From an uncultured Oscillospiraceae bacterium (lineage in GTDB: Bacteria > Bacillota > Clostridia > Oscillospirales > Acutalibacteraceae), in NCBI GenBank assembly GCA_902489595.1, contig CABUAS010000002.1, positions 1 through 52,996 of the forward strand: a stretch of DNA of 52,996 nucleotides, written 5' to 3'. The position numbers and the translations under genes are program-made. Positions 7,451-15,624 of the stretch are shown here, in pieces. The notes under the pieces were generated by a model. That model worked only from the letters and a program-made list of their open reading frames with translations, was not told where the DNA came from and did no database searches. The stretch's first letter is position 1. Every line of letters starts with the position of its first letter.

Positions 7451-8446
7451 ATGAATAAAGTATTTAAAAGAGCGTTAGCGTTCGGACTCAGTGCTGTGTT
7501 GACAGCAGGCTGTCTTGCAGGCTGTTCGGCAGATAACGGCGAAAATAAGACCGCAAAAACAACTTACAAAATCGGTATTTGCCAGCTTGTTCAGCATGCG
7601 GCGCTTGACGCTGCAACACAGGGCTTTATGGATAAGCTCACTGCTCTTGGCGAAGAACAGGGCATTACATTTGAATTTGACCAGCAGAATGCTTCCGGAG
7701 AGGCTACAAACTGCACAACAATCACTTCAAATTTTGTATCAAACGGCGTTGATTTGATTATGGCAAACGCAACAGATGCTCTTGCAGCAGCATCTCAGGC
7801 AACAGCAGATATTCCGATTGTTGCAACATCTATTACAGACTATGCAACTGCACTCGGCATTTCCGATTGGACAGGCAAAACAGGCTTTAATGTAACAGGC
7901 AGTTCAGACCTTGCTCCGCTTGCAGAACAGGCAAATATGTTTAAAGAACTCTGCCCTGAGGCTAAGAATGTTGCTATTCTTTACTGCTCAGCAGAAAAGA
8001 ATTCAAAATATCAGGCTGATGTTATTACCGAAAGCTTTACAGCAATGGGTATATCAGTTAAGGAATATACTTTTGTTGATACAAATGATGTAACAACAGT
8101 TACTCAGCAGATTGTTTCAGACAACTGCGATGCTGTATACGTTCCTACAGATAATACAGCCGCATCAAACGGTGAGGCTATCAACAATGTTCTTGAACCT
8201 GCCGGAATTCCTGTTATTGCAGGTGAAGAGGGTATCTGCAAAAAGTGCGGAACAGCAACTCTTTCAATCAGTTATTACTCAATCGGTGAGGCAGCAGGTC
8301 AGATGGCATTTGATATTCTTGTAAACGGCAAAAACCCGGCAGATATGGAAATTCAGTTTGCTACCGACCTTACAAAGAAATATGTTGCAGACAGAGCCGA
8401 AAAAGCAGGTATTACAGTTCCTTCTGATTACGAGGCTATTGCATAA
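7451..8446 (+). CDS. ABC transporter substrate-binding lipoprotein, TrpX-like
   Basis: 331 residues with a lipoprotein signal peptide: basic N-terminus, hydrophobic core and lipobox LAGC ending at Cys25, so it should be lipid-anchored outside the membrane. The mature part, from YKIGICQLVQHAALDAATQGF, has the two-lobe fold of the ABC_sub_bind family (TrpX/YtfQ-like), with FVSNGVDLIMANATDAL and CDAVYVPTDNTAASNGEAI matching family segments. TrpX-type proteins are predicted to import tryptophan or related compounds. The neighbouring DAHP synthase and the shared operator-like site support an aromatic substrate. The RBS AAGGAGAAAG precedes the start. A terminator hairpin at 8473-8508 separates it from the permease, which would let the binding protein be made in excess. 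Confidence 0.88.
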   Translation: MNKVFKRALAFGLSAVLTAGCLAGCSADNGENKTAKTTYKIGICQLVQHAALDAATQGFMDKLTALGEEQGITFEFDQQNASGEATNCTTITSNFVSNGVDLIMANATDALAAASQATADIPIVATSITDYATALGISDWTGKTGFNVTGSSDLAPLAEQANMFKELCPEAKNVAILYCSAEKNSKYQADVITESFTAMGISVKEYTFVDTNDVTTVTQQIVSDNCDAVYVPTDNTAASNGEAINNVLEPAGIPVIAGEEGICKKCGTATLSISYYSIGEAAGQMAFDILVNGKNPADMEIQFATDLTKKYVADRAEKAGITVPSDYEAIA

Positions 8447-8472
8447 TTATTTTTAAAGTATAAAAAATTCAA

Positions 8473-8508
8473 AAAAGCGGTAAGAAATTAACACTTATCG
8501 CTTTTTTA
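8473..8508 (+). terminator. Intra-operon terminator after the binding protein
   Basis: GCGGTAAG / CTTATCGC arms with a 13-base loop, flanked by AAAAAA and TTTTTT. It probably lowers expression of the permease and ATPase relative to the binding protein. Confidence 0.7.
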
Positions 8509-8531
8509 TTTGAGTTGGAGAGAATATAAAA

Positions 8532-9446
8532 ATGTTAAATTTTTTGCAGTCACTGCCGTCGCCTATTGCTCAGGGACTTATCTGGGGCATTATGGCAATC
8601 GGTGTTTATATAACTTATAAGATACTTGACCTTGCCGACCTTACTGTTGACGGTTCACTTGCAACAGGCGGTGCAGTTCTTGTAATTCTTACAACAGTCA
8701 ACGGGATGAATATATATCTCGCGTTGTTTATTGCATTTATTATAGGCTGTCTTGCAGGCCTTATGACAGGCGTTTTGCACACAAAATTCGGAATCCCGGC
8801 AATTCTTGCAGGTATTTTAACTCAGCTTGCTCTTTATTCAATCAATTTAAGAATAATGGGCGGCAAAGCAAATGTTACAATAAGCTGGCGTAATTATGAT
8901 TTAATCGTTTCATCAAATCTTCAGCAGATTTGGAAAACTATCCTTGTAGGCGTAATATTTGTTGTTGCTATTATAGCAGTGCTTTACTGGTTTTTCGGCA
9001 CGGAACTCGGTCATTCTATCCGTGCAACGGGCTGTAATCAGAATATGGCACGTGCAAACGGCATTAACACAGATACAAGAAAAATTATAGGACTTGTTAT
9101 TTCAAACGGTCTTGTGGCAATTTCGGGCGCTCTTCTTGCTCAGTTCAGCGGCAGTGCTGATATTAATATGGGCAGAGGTGCAATCGTTATCGGACTTGCC
9201 GCAGTTATTATCGGTGAAGTTATTTTCGGAAAAATTTTCAAAAATTTTGCACTTCGTCTGCTTTCGGCAGTTTTCGGCAGTATAATTTACTATATTGTAA
9301 TTTCACTTGTTCTTAAAATGGGTCTTAATGCTAACGACCTTAAACTGTTTTCGGCTCTTGTAGTTGCAGTTTTCCTTGGTATTCCTTACTGGAAAAACAA
9401 AGTTGCAGGGAAAAAAGTAAAAAGGGAGGGTGCGCAGAATGCTTGA
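8532..9446 (+). CDS. ABC transporter permease, TrpY-like
   Basis: A 304-residue, highly hydrophobic protein with about eight to ten membrane segments of the BPD_transp_2 family, which includes LivH- and RbsC-type permeases. Family landmarks are GLIWGIMAIGVYITYKILD near the N-terminus, LTVDGSLATGG (residues ~39-49), the GCNQNMARANGIN cytoplasmic loop, and GLVISNGLVAISGALLAQF. It ends in a basic tail. It forms the membrane channel for the lipoprotein encoded upstream. The RBS is GTTGGAGAGAA. Its last eight bases overlap the ATPase start, so the two are translationally coupled. There is no separate promoter, so expression depends on read-through of the terminator at 8473-8508. Confidence 0.9.
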   Translation: MLNFLQSLPSPIAQGLIWGIMAIGVYITYKILDLADLTVDGSLATGGAVLVILTTVNGMNIYLALFIAFIIGCLAGLMTGVLHTKFGIPAILAGILTQLALYSINLRIMGGKANVTISWRNYDLIVSSNLQQIWKTILVGVIFVVAIIAVLYWFFGTELGHSIRATGCNQNMARANGINTDTRKIIGLVISNGLVAISGALLAQFSGSADINMGRGAIVIGLAAVIIGEVIFGKIFKNFALRLLSAVFGSIIYYIVISLVLKMGLNANDLKLFSALVVAVFLGIPYWKNKVAGKKVKREGAQNA

Positions 9447-10236
9447 AATTAAAAATGTTTTCAAAACCTTTAATCCGGGCACTGTTAATGAAAAGCACGC
9501 CCTCAACGGTATAAATTTAACACTCAATGAAGGCGATTTTGTAACTGTTATCGGCGGCAACGGCGCAGGCAAATCAACAATGCTTAATATGGTTGCAGGT
9601 GTTTACCCGGTTGACAGCGGTTCAATAGTAATCGACGGCGTTGATGTTACAAAGCTCCCCGAGCATAAAAGGGCAAAATATATCGGCAGAGTTTTTCAGG
9701 ACCCTATGACGGGCACTGCCGCCGATATGCAGATTGTAGAAAATCTTGCTCTTGCATCAAGGCGCGGTAAATTCCGTACTTTAAAACAGGGTGTCACAAA
9801 AAAAGAAAAGGCGCATTATGCCGAAATTCTCAAAACACTTGATCTCGGACTTGAAACAAGACTTACATCAAAGGTTGGTCTGCTTTCGGGCGGTCAGAGG
9901 CAGGCTATAACACTGCTTATGGCAACGCTTAAAAAGCCAAAAGTTCTTCTGCTCGACGAGCATACGGCTGCGCTTGACCCTAAAACGGCGGCTAAGGTTC
10001 TTGAACTCACAACCGAAATTGTTGAAGAACATAACCTTACAACAATTATGATTACTCATAATATGAAAGATGCTATTGCAATCGGCAACAGGCTGATTAT
10101 GATGAATGACGGTAAAATTATTTATGATGTGTCAGGTGAGGAAAAGAAAAATCTTACTACTGCCGATCTTCTTGAAAAATTCAAAATCACAAGCGGCGGC
10201 GAACTTGATAATGACAGAATGATTCTTTCGGAATAA
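9439..10236 (+). CDS. ABC transporter ATP-binding protein, TrpZ-like
   Basis: 265 residues from the ATG chosen here. Walker A is GGNGAGKST (about residues 39-47 from MLEIKNV), the signature is LLSGGQRQA, Walker B is VLLLDEHTAALD and the H-loop is MITHNMKDA. It energises the permease. I chose 9439 over a GTG nine bases upstream because GGAGGG at 9425-9430 is correctly spaced for it and MLEIKNVFKTF is the normal start of the family. It overlaps the permease by eight bases. The operon ends at the strong hairpin at 10243-10277. Confidence 0.92.
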   Translation: MLEIKNVFKTFNPGTVNEKHALNGINLTLNEGDFVTVIGGNGAGKSTMLNMVAGVYPVDSGSIVIDGVDVTKLPEHKRAKYIGRVFQDPMTGTAADMQIVENLALASRRGKFRTLKQGVTKKEKAHYAEILKTLDLGLETRLTSKVGLLSGGQRQAITLLMATLKKPKVLLLDEHTAALDPKTAAKVLELTTEIVEEHNLTTIMITHNMKDAIAIGNRLIMMNDGKIIYDVSGEEKKNLTTADLLEKFKITSGGELDNDRMILSE

Positions 10237-10242
10237 AATATT

Positions 10243-10277
10243 AAAAGCAGTTGATTTTGCATCAACTGCTTTTTTTT
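10243..10277 (+). terminator. Terminator of the transporter operon
   Basis: AAAAGCAGTTGAT / ATCAACTGCTTTT arms (13 bp) with a TTTGC loop, followed by a run of T. The A-rich side may also help stop the opposing response-regulator transcript, which ends at 10290. Confidence 0.85.
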
Positions 10278-10289
10278 GTACTGCTTTAA

Positions 10290-10985
10290 TCACTTCATAA
10301 ACCTGTAACCCTTGCCCCATACGGTGTGAATGAAATCAAGGTTCGGGTCGATTTCTTTGATTTTATCTCTGATTCTGTTTACATGAACGGTGATGGTTGA
10401 TGTTTCGCCGATTGAATCGTAATTCCATATTTCGTTAAACAGTTCTTCTTTGCTGAAAACCGTGTCCGGCGATTTTGCAAGAAAGTAGATTAAATCAAAT
10501 TCCTTGTTTGTAAGCACAATTTCAGTATCATTGATAAATGCACGGCGTGACGCTTTTTCAAGTCTTAAAGCGCCGATTGTGATGTCTTTATCTTCGCCGC
10601 TCTTTTTTTCTTTCGCTGTCAGGCGGTTGTATCTGCTTATGTGTGCAATTACCCTTGCCACAAGTTCGCTCGGCGAAAACGGCTTTACAATATAATCGTC
10701 AGCACCGAAACCGAGACCTTTGATTTTGTCAAGGTCTTCTTTTTTTGCACTTACAAGCAGAATAGGAATGTCTTTTTCGGCTCTTATTTTTCTGCACACT
10801 TCAAGACCGTCCATTTTGGGCAGCATAATATCAAGCAGAATGAGGTCAAAATCGCCGCTAAGTGCCGTTTTCAGCCCTGTTTCACCGTCTGCGGCGGTGC
10901 TTACGCTGAAAGAATTTGCCTCAAGATAATCTCTTTCTATGCCTTGAATGTTTAAATCATCTTCAATTATCAGAATTTTGTTCAT
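10290..10985 (-). CDS. OmpR/PhoB-family response regulator
   Basis: 231 residues. The receiver domain (about 1-118) has acidic DD at 9-10, the phospho-acceptor D52 in LILLDIMLPKMDG, and the conserved K101 in DDYIVKPF. The DNA-binding winged helix (about 130-231) carries TNKEFDLIYFLAKSPDTVFSKEEL and ends with the typical VWGKGYRFMK. It should be phosphorylated by the histidine kinase encoded immediately upstream on the same strand; the two genes overlap by 23 bases. The target genes are unknown. The PHP hydrolase at the head of the operon may belong to the same response. Confidence 0.95.
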   Translation of the reverse strand: MNKILIIEDDLNIQGIERDYLEANSFSVSTAADGETGLKTALSGDFDLILLDIMLPKMDGLEVCRKIRAEKDIPILLVSAKKEDLDKIKGLGFGADDYIVKPFSPSELVARVIAHISRYNRLTAKEKKSGEDKDITIGALRLEKASRRAFINDTEIVLTNKEFDLIYFLAKSPDTVFSKEELFNEIWNYDSIGETSTITVHVNRIRDKIKEIDPNLDFIHTVWGKGYRFMK

Positions 10986-12498
10986 TATCGTTCTCCTTGT
11001 TTATAGGCAATGAAATAAATATTGAAAGCCCGTTGCCGAGTTCGCTTTGTGCCCAGATCATTCCGCCGTGAAGTTCAATTATCTGCTTGCACACTGAAAG
11101 ACCGAGGCCTGAGCCGTCACGCACATTTGAGCGTGCTTTGTCTGCCCTGTAAAGTGTGTCAAATATCCTTGGCAGGCTCTTTTTGTCAACTCCCATACCG
11201 TTGTCTTTTATTTCAAAAATAACAGATTGGGAATATTCGGAAACGTTGAGCGTGATTTTTCCACGCCTGTCGGGATGTTTGTATTTAATGCTGTTTGAGA
11301 TTATATTGCTTATAACCCTCGCAAATCTGTCTGTATCAATTTTAAAACTCGGGTTTGATTTAGTGCTGTTGATGATTTCAAAATCAAAATCTTTTTCTGC
11401 AAGGTCGCTTTTCAAATCTTCAGTAAATGCAATAAAATCATCAATGCTTACTTCTTCAAGATTCAGCGTTATATTGCCGAGTTCGAGTTTTGAAATGGTC
11501 AGCAAATCATCAAGCATTTTTTCGGTATCGCAGGTGCTTGCGTAGATTGTGTTAAGGTAGCGCTCTTTTTTTTCGGGCGTGTCGGCAATACCGTCACGCA
11601 GACCTTCAACATAGCCTTTAATTGAGGTCAGCGGTGTTCTTAAATCGTGGGCAATTCCCGCAATCATTTCTTTTTGCTTAGTGTCTGCCTGCTGCTGCTT
11701 TTCCATAAAATATTTAATCTGACTGCTCATATTATTGAAGTTGTCGGCAAGTATACCGAGCTCGTTTTTTGACTTATAGTCAATCTGATAGTCAAGATTT
11801 CCTTTTGAAAGTTCATCTGCGCCCGCCGAAATCTTGTTAATCGGCTTGATAAGCGTGTTTGATGTAATAAGCGAAATTATAACAATCGTCAGAATAAATA
11901 TAAGAATGATAACAGCAACAATAATGATTGTTCTTGATGTTATAAGGTTTTCATAATTTTCAGCAGGCAGTTTTGCCGAATTTTCAGGCACGGTATAAGA
12001 ACTGCTTTTTATCACCACAGTATAGTGATTGCCGTTTCCGTCATATGAATGATTTACAATCGTTAAATCGTTGTTTTTGAACGAATAGGCGTTTTCGCTT
12101 TTATCGACTTCATCAAAATTTATTTCGCTGTTTTCCGTTTTGTAAAACTGCTTTGAGTTTTTTTCAATATAAAATGATGCGTCAAGCGTTTCAATCGGTG
12201 AAATAAAACCTTTAAGAATTTCAAGCGTTTCCTCATCGCTTTTGCCGCTCATCAGGGCGTTTGAAATATCTGTTACAGTCTGATTCCATTGAATGTTGTT
12301 TATCAGGCTGTATGACGTTGTTGTTACAGATGAAAAATCAAATTTTGACGCCATTGTATTCAGAAATACGGTCGCAAAGGATACAATTATGATAATGGGT
12401 ATAATAATTGCAAGCACCGATGTAAGCGCAATTCTTGTGCGGATTTTAAAGTTTTTTGTGGTTTCTTTGATTTTTTCGGTCTGATTTTTCTTTGCCAT
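10963..12498 (-). CDS. Sensor histidine kinase with HAMP domain
   Basis: 511 residues. A membrane segment at about 21-48, an extracytoplasmic sensor domain of ~140 residues, and a second membrane segment at about 189-212. The HAMP linker is at 213-265. The HisKA H-box GIAHDLRTPLTS has the phospho-accepting H284. The ATPase domain shows the N-box NIISNSIKY, G1 IKDNGMGVD, F-box LPRIFD and G2 GSGLGLSVCKQI. The layout is that of an orthodox membrane sensor that detects an envelope or external signal. The start lies two bases downstream of the PHP gene stop and the end overlaps the response regulator, so all three genes form one tight operon. The signal is unknown. Confidence 0.95.
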   Translation of the reverse strand: MAKKNQTEKIKETTKNFKIRTRIALTSVLAIIIPIIIIVSFATVFLNTMASKFDFSSVTTTSYSLINNIQWNQTVTDISNALMSGKSDEETLEILKGFISPIETLDASFYIEKNSKQFYKTENSEINFDEVDKSENAYSFKNNDLTIVNHSYDGNGNHYTVVIKSSSYTVPENSAKLPAENYENLITSRTIIIVAVIILIFILTIVIISLITSNTLIKPINKISAGADELSKGNLDYQIDYKSKNELGILADNFNNMSSQIKYFMEKQQQADTKQKEMIAGIAHDLRTPLTSIKGYVEGLRDGIADTPEKKERYLNTIYASTCDTEKMLDDLLTISKLELGNITLNLEEVSIDDFIAFTEDLKSDLAEKDFDFEIINSTKSNPSFKIDTDRFARVISNIISNSIKYKHPDRRGKITLNVSEYSQSVIFEIKDNGMGVDKKSLPRIFDTLYRADKARSNVRDGSGLGLSVCKQIIELHGGMIWAQSELGNGLSIFISLPINKENDNEQNSDN

Positions 12499-12500
12499 AA

Positions 12501-13484
12501 TTATTCAAAATAAATCGGATTGGTGAATGCACGCATAAACGGCGGCATTTCTTCATTGTTGCATTTTAAAAATTTCTTTTCAACTGTTCTGTAAAGTGCT
12601 TTTACTGCACCTTTGTATTCATATGTGATTTCTGCCCTTACAAAGCCTTTTTCCTGCACTTCGCATTGGAAACTGAGGTTATTTTCAAAGCCGTTTGTTT
12701 TGTATTCATAAATCAGTTTTTCGTTGTTATAAACTTTAACAGTGTGGAAAGGCTGTAATTTCATAATGTCAACATTAACGATGATGCCTTTTTCAAATTT
12801 TACCGTGTCGCCGACGTTTGCGTCACCGCAGGTAAGATAGATTTCGGTTGATTTCGGGGAATTGGTTACAAAGCAGTGACCCTCGCGCATAGCCTCCAAT
12901 ATTGCAGACGGTGTTTTGTCCTCTGCAAGAACATACGTTGTAGGGTGCGCCAAAATATCAAGCCCTGCATAATTTTTGTGGTAGTCCGAACCGCCTACAG
13001 CGCCGATTTTTTCGCCGTTTAAAAGTTTGTTTACCCACCAGTCACGGTTTACCATATTATCGGTGTGCTGAACGGTGTTCCATACCTCAACGCAGTCGCA
13101 GTATAAATCGTCAATATCAATAGTAAAACCGCACTGTGAGCAGAACGGGTGATTGAGCGAAACTGTTGCGCCGGCATCTTTGCACTTTTTGATTATTGCA
13201 GCGTAATCTTCTTTTGTTTTAATGTCATACGGCGGCTCCTGCGGCACTTTTGCACCCCAGATGTTTACATGGCCTGCGTCAACCGTGATTTCCTGACCCT
13301 GAATTACAAGCATATCGCCGTCATAATAACTTTCTTCAACACTGTTGAAATTGTGGTCGGTGATAATCATAAAGTCAAGACCCGATTGTTTGCACCTGTC
13401 TACAAGCTGACCTTTTGTAAGCACACCGTCACTGTTGATTGTGTGAAGATGTGTATCACCTTTAAACCATTTCTTTTCTGCCAT
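12501..13484 (-). CDS. PHP-domain metal-dependent hydrolase (CehA/McbA type)
   Basis: 327 residues. The N-terminus KGDTHLHTINSDG carries the HxH metal motif of the PHP superfamily. Further metal ligands are in MIITDHN, VIQGQEITVD, SLNHPFC and GGSDYHKN, matching the CehA/McbA family. These enzymes are metal-dependent phosphoesterases or related hydrolases, and their substrates are often unknown. The C-terminal ~90 residues form a small beta-rich domain. There is no signal peptide, so it should be cytoplasmic. The RBS is AAGGGGTG. It is the first gene of an operon with a two-component system, two bases from the kinase, which suggests it acts in or is controlled by that signalling response. Confidence 0.88.
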   Translation of the reverse strand: MAEKKWFKGDTHLHTINSDGVLTKGQLVDRCKQSGLDFMIITDHNFNSVEESYYDGDMLVIQGQEITVDAGHVNIWGAKVPQEPPYDIKTKEDYAAIIKKCKDAGATVSLNHPFCSQCGFTIDIDDLYCDCVEVWNTVQHTDNMVNRDWWVNKLLNGEKIGAVGGSDYHKNYAGLDILAHPTTYVLAEDKTPSAILEAMREGHCFVTNSPKSTEIYLTCGDANVGDTVKFEKGIIVNVDIMKLQPFHTVKVYNNEKLIYEYKTNGFENNLSFQCEVQEKGFVRAEITYEYKGAVKALYRTVEKKFLKCNNEEMPPFMRAFTNPIYFE

Positions 13485-13514
13485 AATTTTTCACCCCTTA
13501 ATATAATTAATTTT

Positions 13515-13543
13515 ATTTTATCATATATGTTTTAATTATTCAA
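13515..13543 (-). promoter_or_regulatory. Promoter of the PHP-kinase-regulator operon
   Basis: Read on the minus strand: TTGAAT (13538-13543), a 17-base spacer, then TAAAAT (13515-13520). It is about 30 bases from the PHP start and divergent from the bioY promoter. Confidence 0.55.
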
Positions 13544-13579
13544 TGTACTTTTTATAAATAATAACGCTATATAATTCGA

Positions 13580-13611
13580 TTGTAAACCTAAAATTAAATA
13601 ATAGTTGACAA
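13580..13611 (+). promoter_or_regulatory. BirA-type biotin operator
   Basis: The half-sites TTGTAAACC (13580-13588) and AGTTGACAA (13603-13611) are inverted and 14 bases apart. This is the spacing and sequence type of BirA operators before bioY and biotin genes in Firmicutes. The right half covers the -35 of the bioY promoter (TTGACA 13605-13610, 17-base spacer, TATAAA 13628-13633), so bound BirA would block transcription when biotin is plentiful. Confidence 0.7.
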
Positions 13612-13662
13612 TTAATGTATTATATTATATAAAATATGAAGAAATGAAAAGGAGATTTTGAA

Positions 13663-14229
13663 ATGCCTGTTGAAAATGAAAAGAAAAAAAGAAAAATGAA
13701 AACGCTTGACGCGGTGTATATCGGCTTGTTTGCCGCTGTAATGGCCGTCTGCTCGTGGATTTCCATACCGCTTACCGTGCCGATTACTCTTCAGACCTTC
13801 GGTGTATGCTGTGCAGTCGACCTGCTGGGGCTTAAAAGGGGAACGCTGTCCGTTCTGGTTTATATTATTCTCGGCCTTGTCGGCGTGCCTGTTTTCGCAG
13901 GCTTTACAAGCGGAGTCGGCATTCTTGCAGGCACAACAGGCGGTTATATTGTCGGATTTATTTTTACTGCCTTGATTGTCGGACTGATGACAAAGTTCCT
14001 CGGCAATAAACTGTGGGTTTATATTGTTTCAATGGTGCTCGGTATAGCAGTCTGCTATGTGTTCGGAACGGTGTGGTATATTGTTGTTTATAATAACGGC
14101 AATGCAGACGCAGTTTCACTCGGCACGGTGCTCGGCTGGTGTGTAACGCCGTTTATTATTCCCGATATTGTTAAAATTGCATTGGCGTCGGTGATCTGCA
14201 CAAGGGTTAAAAAGTATGTTAAGGATTAG
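13663..14229 (+). CDS. bioY: Biotin transporter BioY (ECF S-component)
   Basis: A 188-residue hydrophobic protein with about six membrane segments. Family segments include the N-terminal AVYIGLFAAVMAVCSWISIP and VPITLQTFGVCCAVDLLGLKRG. GLVGVPVFAGFTSGVGILAGTTGGYIVGF holds the conserved glycine-rich biotin site. The protein captures biotin and normally works with the shared ECF energy-coupling module, which is not in this window. The RBS AAGGAGATTT precedes the start. The BirA-type operator at 13580-13611 gives biotin-dependent control. The stop overlaps the next gene by 14 bases. Confidence 0.95.
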   Translation: MPVENEKKKRKMKTLDAVYIGLFAAVMAVCSWISIPLTVPITLQTFGVCCAVDLLGLKRGTLSVLVYIILGLVGVPVFAGFTSGVGILAGTTGGYIVGFIFTALIVGLMTKFLGNKLWVYIVSMVLGIAVCYVFGTVWYIVVYNNGNADAVSLGTVLGWCVTPFIIPDIVKIALASVICTRVKKYVKD

Positions 14230-14512
14230 ACCGCACCATCTGAACTGTATCCCCCGATTTCTCGGTAAAGGCTACAGTGATGATTTTTGCGAAAATATGC
14301 AGAAAATCAAGGCACGTGTTGAAAACGGCGAGCCGTATACACTTGTCTATGAGGCAGATGATATTTGTGGCCTTTGCCCGAATCTGATTGACGGCGTGTG
14401 CAAAGACAATGATAAAGTTCTGCGGTATGACAAATTAAGTGTTAACGAAACAGATATAAGCAAAATCTGCCCCGACTGTCAGTGGTATGAAATATGCAGT
14501 AGGTTTCAGTAA
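14216..14512 (+). CDS. DUF1284 domain protein
   Basis: 98 residues. The RPHHLNC motif at 4-10 is the hallmark of DUF1284. Further cysteines at CGLCPN, GVCKDN and ICPDCQWYEIC look like a metal or iron-sulfur binding set. The function is not established for the family. It overlaps the end of bioY by 14 bases in a different frame, so it is translationally coupled and shares the BirA-controlled transcript. A link to biotin is suggested by position only. Confidence 0.85.
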   Translation: MLRIRPHHLNCIPRFLGKGYSDDFCENMQKIKARVENGEPYTLVYEADDICGLCPNLIDGVCKDNDKVLRYDKLSVNETDISKICPDCQWYEICSRFQ

Positions 14513-14543
14513 TTATTTATATTACAGATGTAAAATTATTATC

Positions 14544-14570
14544 GTAGGGGAGGGTCTCTGTGCCCTCACG
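14544..14570 (+). repeat. GTAG-footed palindrome (REP-like)
   Basis: GTAGGGGAGGGTCTCTGTG followed by CCCTCACG. It is the same stem type as at 6149 and 36198, with one stem mismatch. Confidence 0.65.
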
Positions 14571-14636
14571 AAACAGCGTGATTTATTATTTGTTTATATG
14601 AAGTTTAAAAATAATAAAAATATTTTACAAATTATC

Positions 14637-14665
14637 TTGTAAACACGGTTGGTTTTTAGTATAAT
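14637..14665 (+). promoter_or_regulatory. Promoter of the SDR gene
   Basis: TTGTAA (14637-14642), a 17-base spacer and TATAAT (14660-14665), about 40 bases before the start. Confidence 0.6.
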
Positions 14666-14704
14666 ATCTCTGTAAATTATTAAAAAGATAACGGAGGGGT
14701 TATT

Positions 14705-15541
14705 ATGTCAAACTGCTGGCTTAACGGAAAAACCTGTGTTGTTACAGGCGCATCCGGCGGTATGGGTGCAGGAATTGCTGCTACTCTTATTAAAAAACAC
14801 GGTTGTAAGGTAATCGGCGTTGCAAGGTCTGAACCAAAAATGATTAAGTTTATTGAGGAACTCGGTCCAACATATGCAGAGCAGTTTTCCTACAAGCTTT
14901 TTGATGTTTCAAAGAAAGAAAACTGGGATAATTTTGTTGAAGAATTGCAGGCAGAGGGTGTTAAAGTTGATATCCTTGTAAACAATGCAGGCATTCTTCC
15001 TAAATTCAAGCGCTTTGACAGATATGATATGGATGAAATTGAAAGAGCAATCAACATCAATTTCTATTCCTGCGTATATTCAATCAAGGCTATGCTTCCT
15101 ATGCTTCTTGAAAGCCCCGAAGGCGGTATCGTAAATATTGATTCATCTGCTGCTCTTATGAGCCTTGCAGGCACAACGATGTATTCCGCTTCAAAGGCTG
15201 CTTTGAAAGGTTTTACAGAGGCACTCAGAGAAGAGTTCAGAGGCAAACTTTTTGTCGGCCTTGTTTGTCCCGGCTTTACAAAGACTGATATTTTCCGTGA
15301 TCAGAAGAATGAGGGCGGAAAGGGTCAGAAGATTATGGACATGATTTCAACAGACTGTGATCTTATGGTTAAAATGATTATGTTCGGTCTTGAGCATAAG
15401 CAGCAACTTCAGATTCACGGTATGGACGCTCATGCTATGAGTGTATTCGGCAAACTTCTTCCTGTAAATGGCTCACGCCTTTTCAGCGCAATTATGAAGG
15501 CAGCCGATATTGACCTTTTCAAAGACGTATTTAACGACTGA
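14705..15541 (+). CDS. SDR-family NAD(P)-dependent oxidoreductase
   Basis: 278 residues with a Rossmann fold. The cofactor loop is TGASGGMG (14-21), the structural NNAG motif is VNNAGILP near residue 97, and the catalytic Ser is in NIDSSAAL. The catalytic Tyr and Lys are in YSASKAALK (about residues 159-167), followed by the CPGFTKTDIF segment. The substrate cannot be told from sequence. The RBS is ACGGAGGGG. A terminator hairpin at 15556-15600 separates it from the GPH/MFS transporter, so co-expression is partial at best. Their order still suggests a shared role such as sugar or polyol handling, which is a weak inference. Confidence 0.9.
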   Translation: MSNCWLNGKTCVVTGASGGMGAGIAATLIKKHGCKVIGVARSEPKMIKFIEELGPTYAEQFSYKLFDVSKKENWDNFVEELQAEGVKVDILVNNAGILPKFKRFDRYDMDEIERAININFYSCVYSIKAMLPMLLESPEGGIVNIDSSAALMSLAGTTMYSASKAALKGFTEALREEFRGKLFVGLVCPGFTKTDIFRDQKNEGGKGQKIMDMISTDCDLMVKMIMFGLEHKQQLQIHGMDAHAMSVFGKLLPVNGSRLFSAIMKAADIDLFKDVFND

Positions 15542-15555
15542 TAATTTTTGAAATT

Positions 15556-15600
15556 AGGGTGCAAACAGTGCAATGGGGCACTGTTTTCACCCTTTTGTAC
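15556..15600 (+). terminator. Terminator after the SDR gene
   Basis: Long hairpin: AGGGTG plus AAACAGTGC pairs with GCACTGTTTT plus CACCCT, followed by TTTTG and more T. It lies just upstream of the next RBS and could act as a read-through attenuator. Confidence 0.75.
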
Positions 15601-15624
15601 TTTTTTATATCGGAGGTTTTTCAT

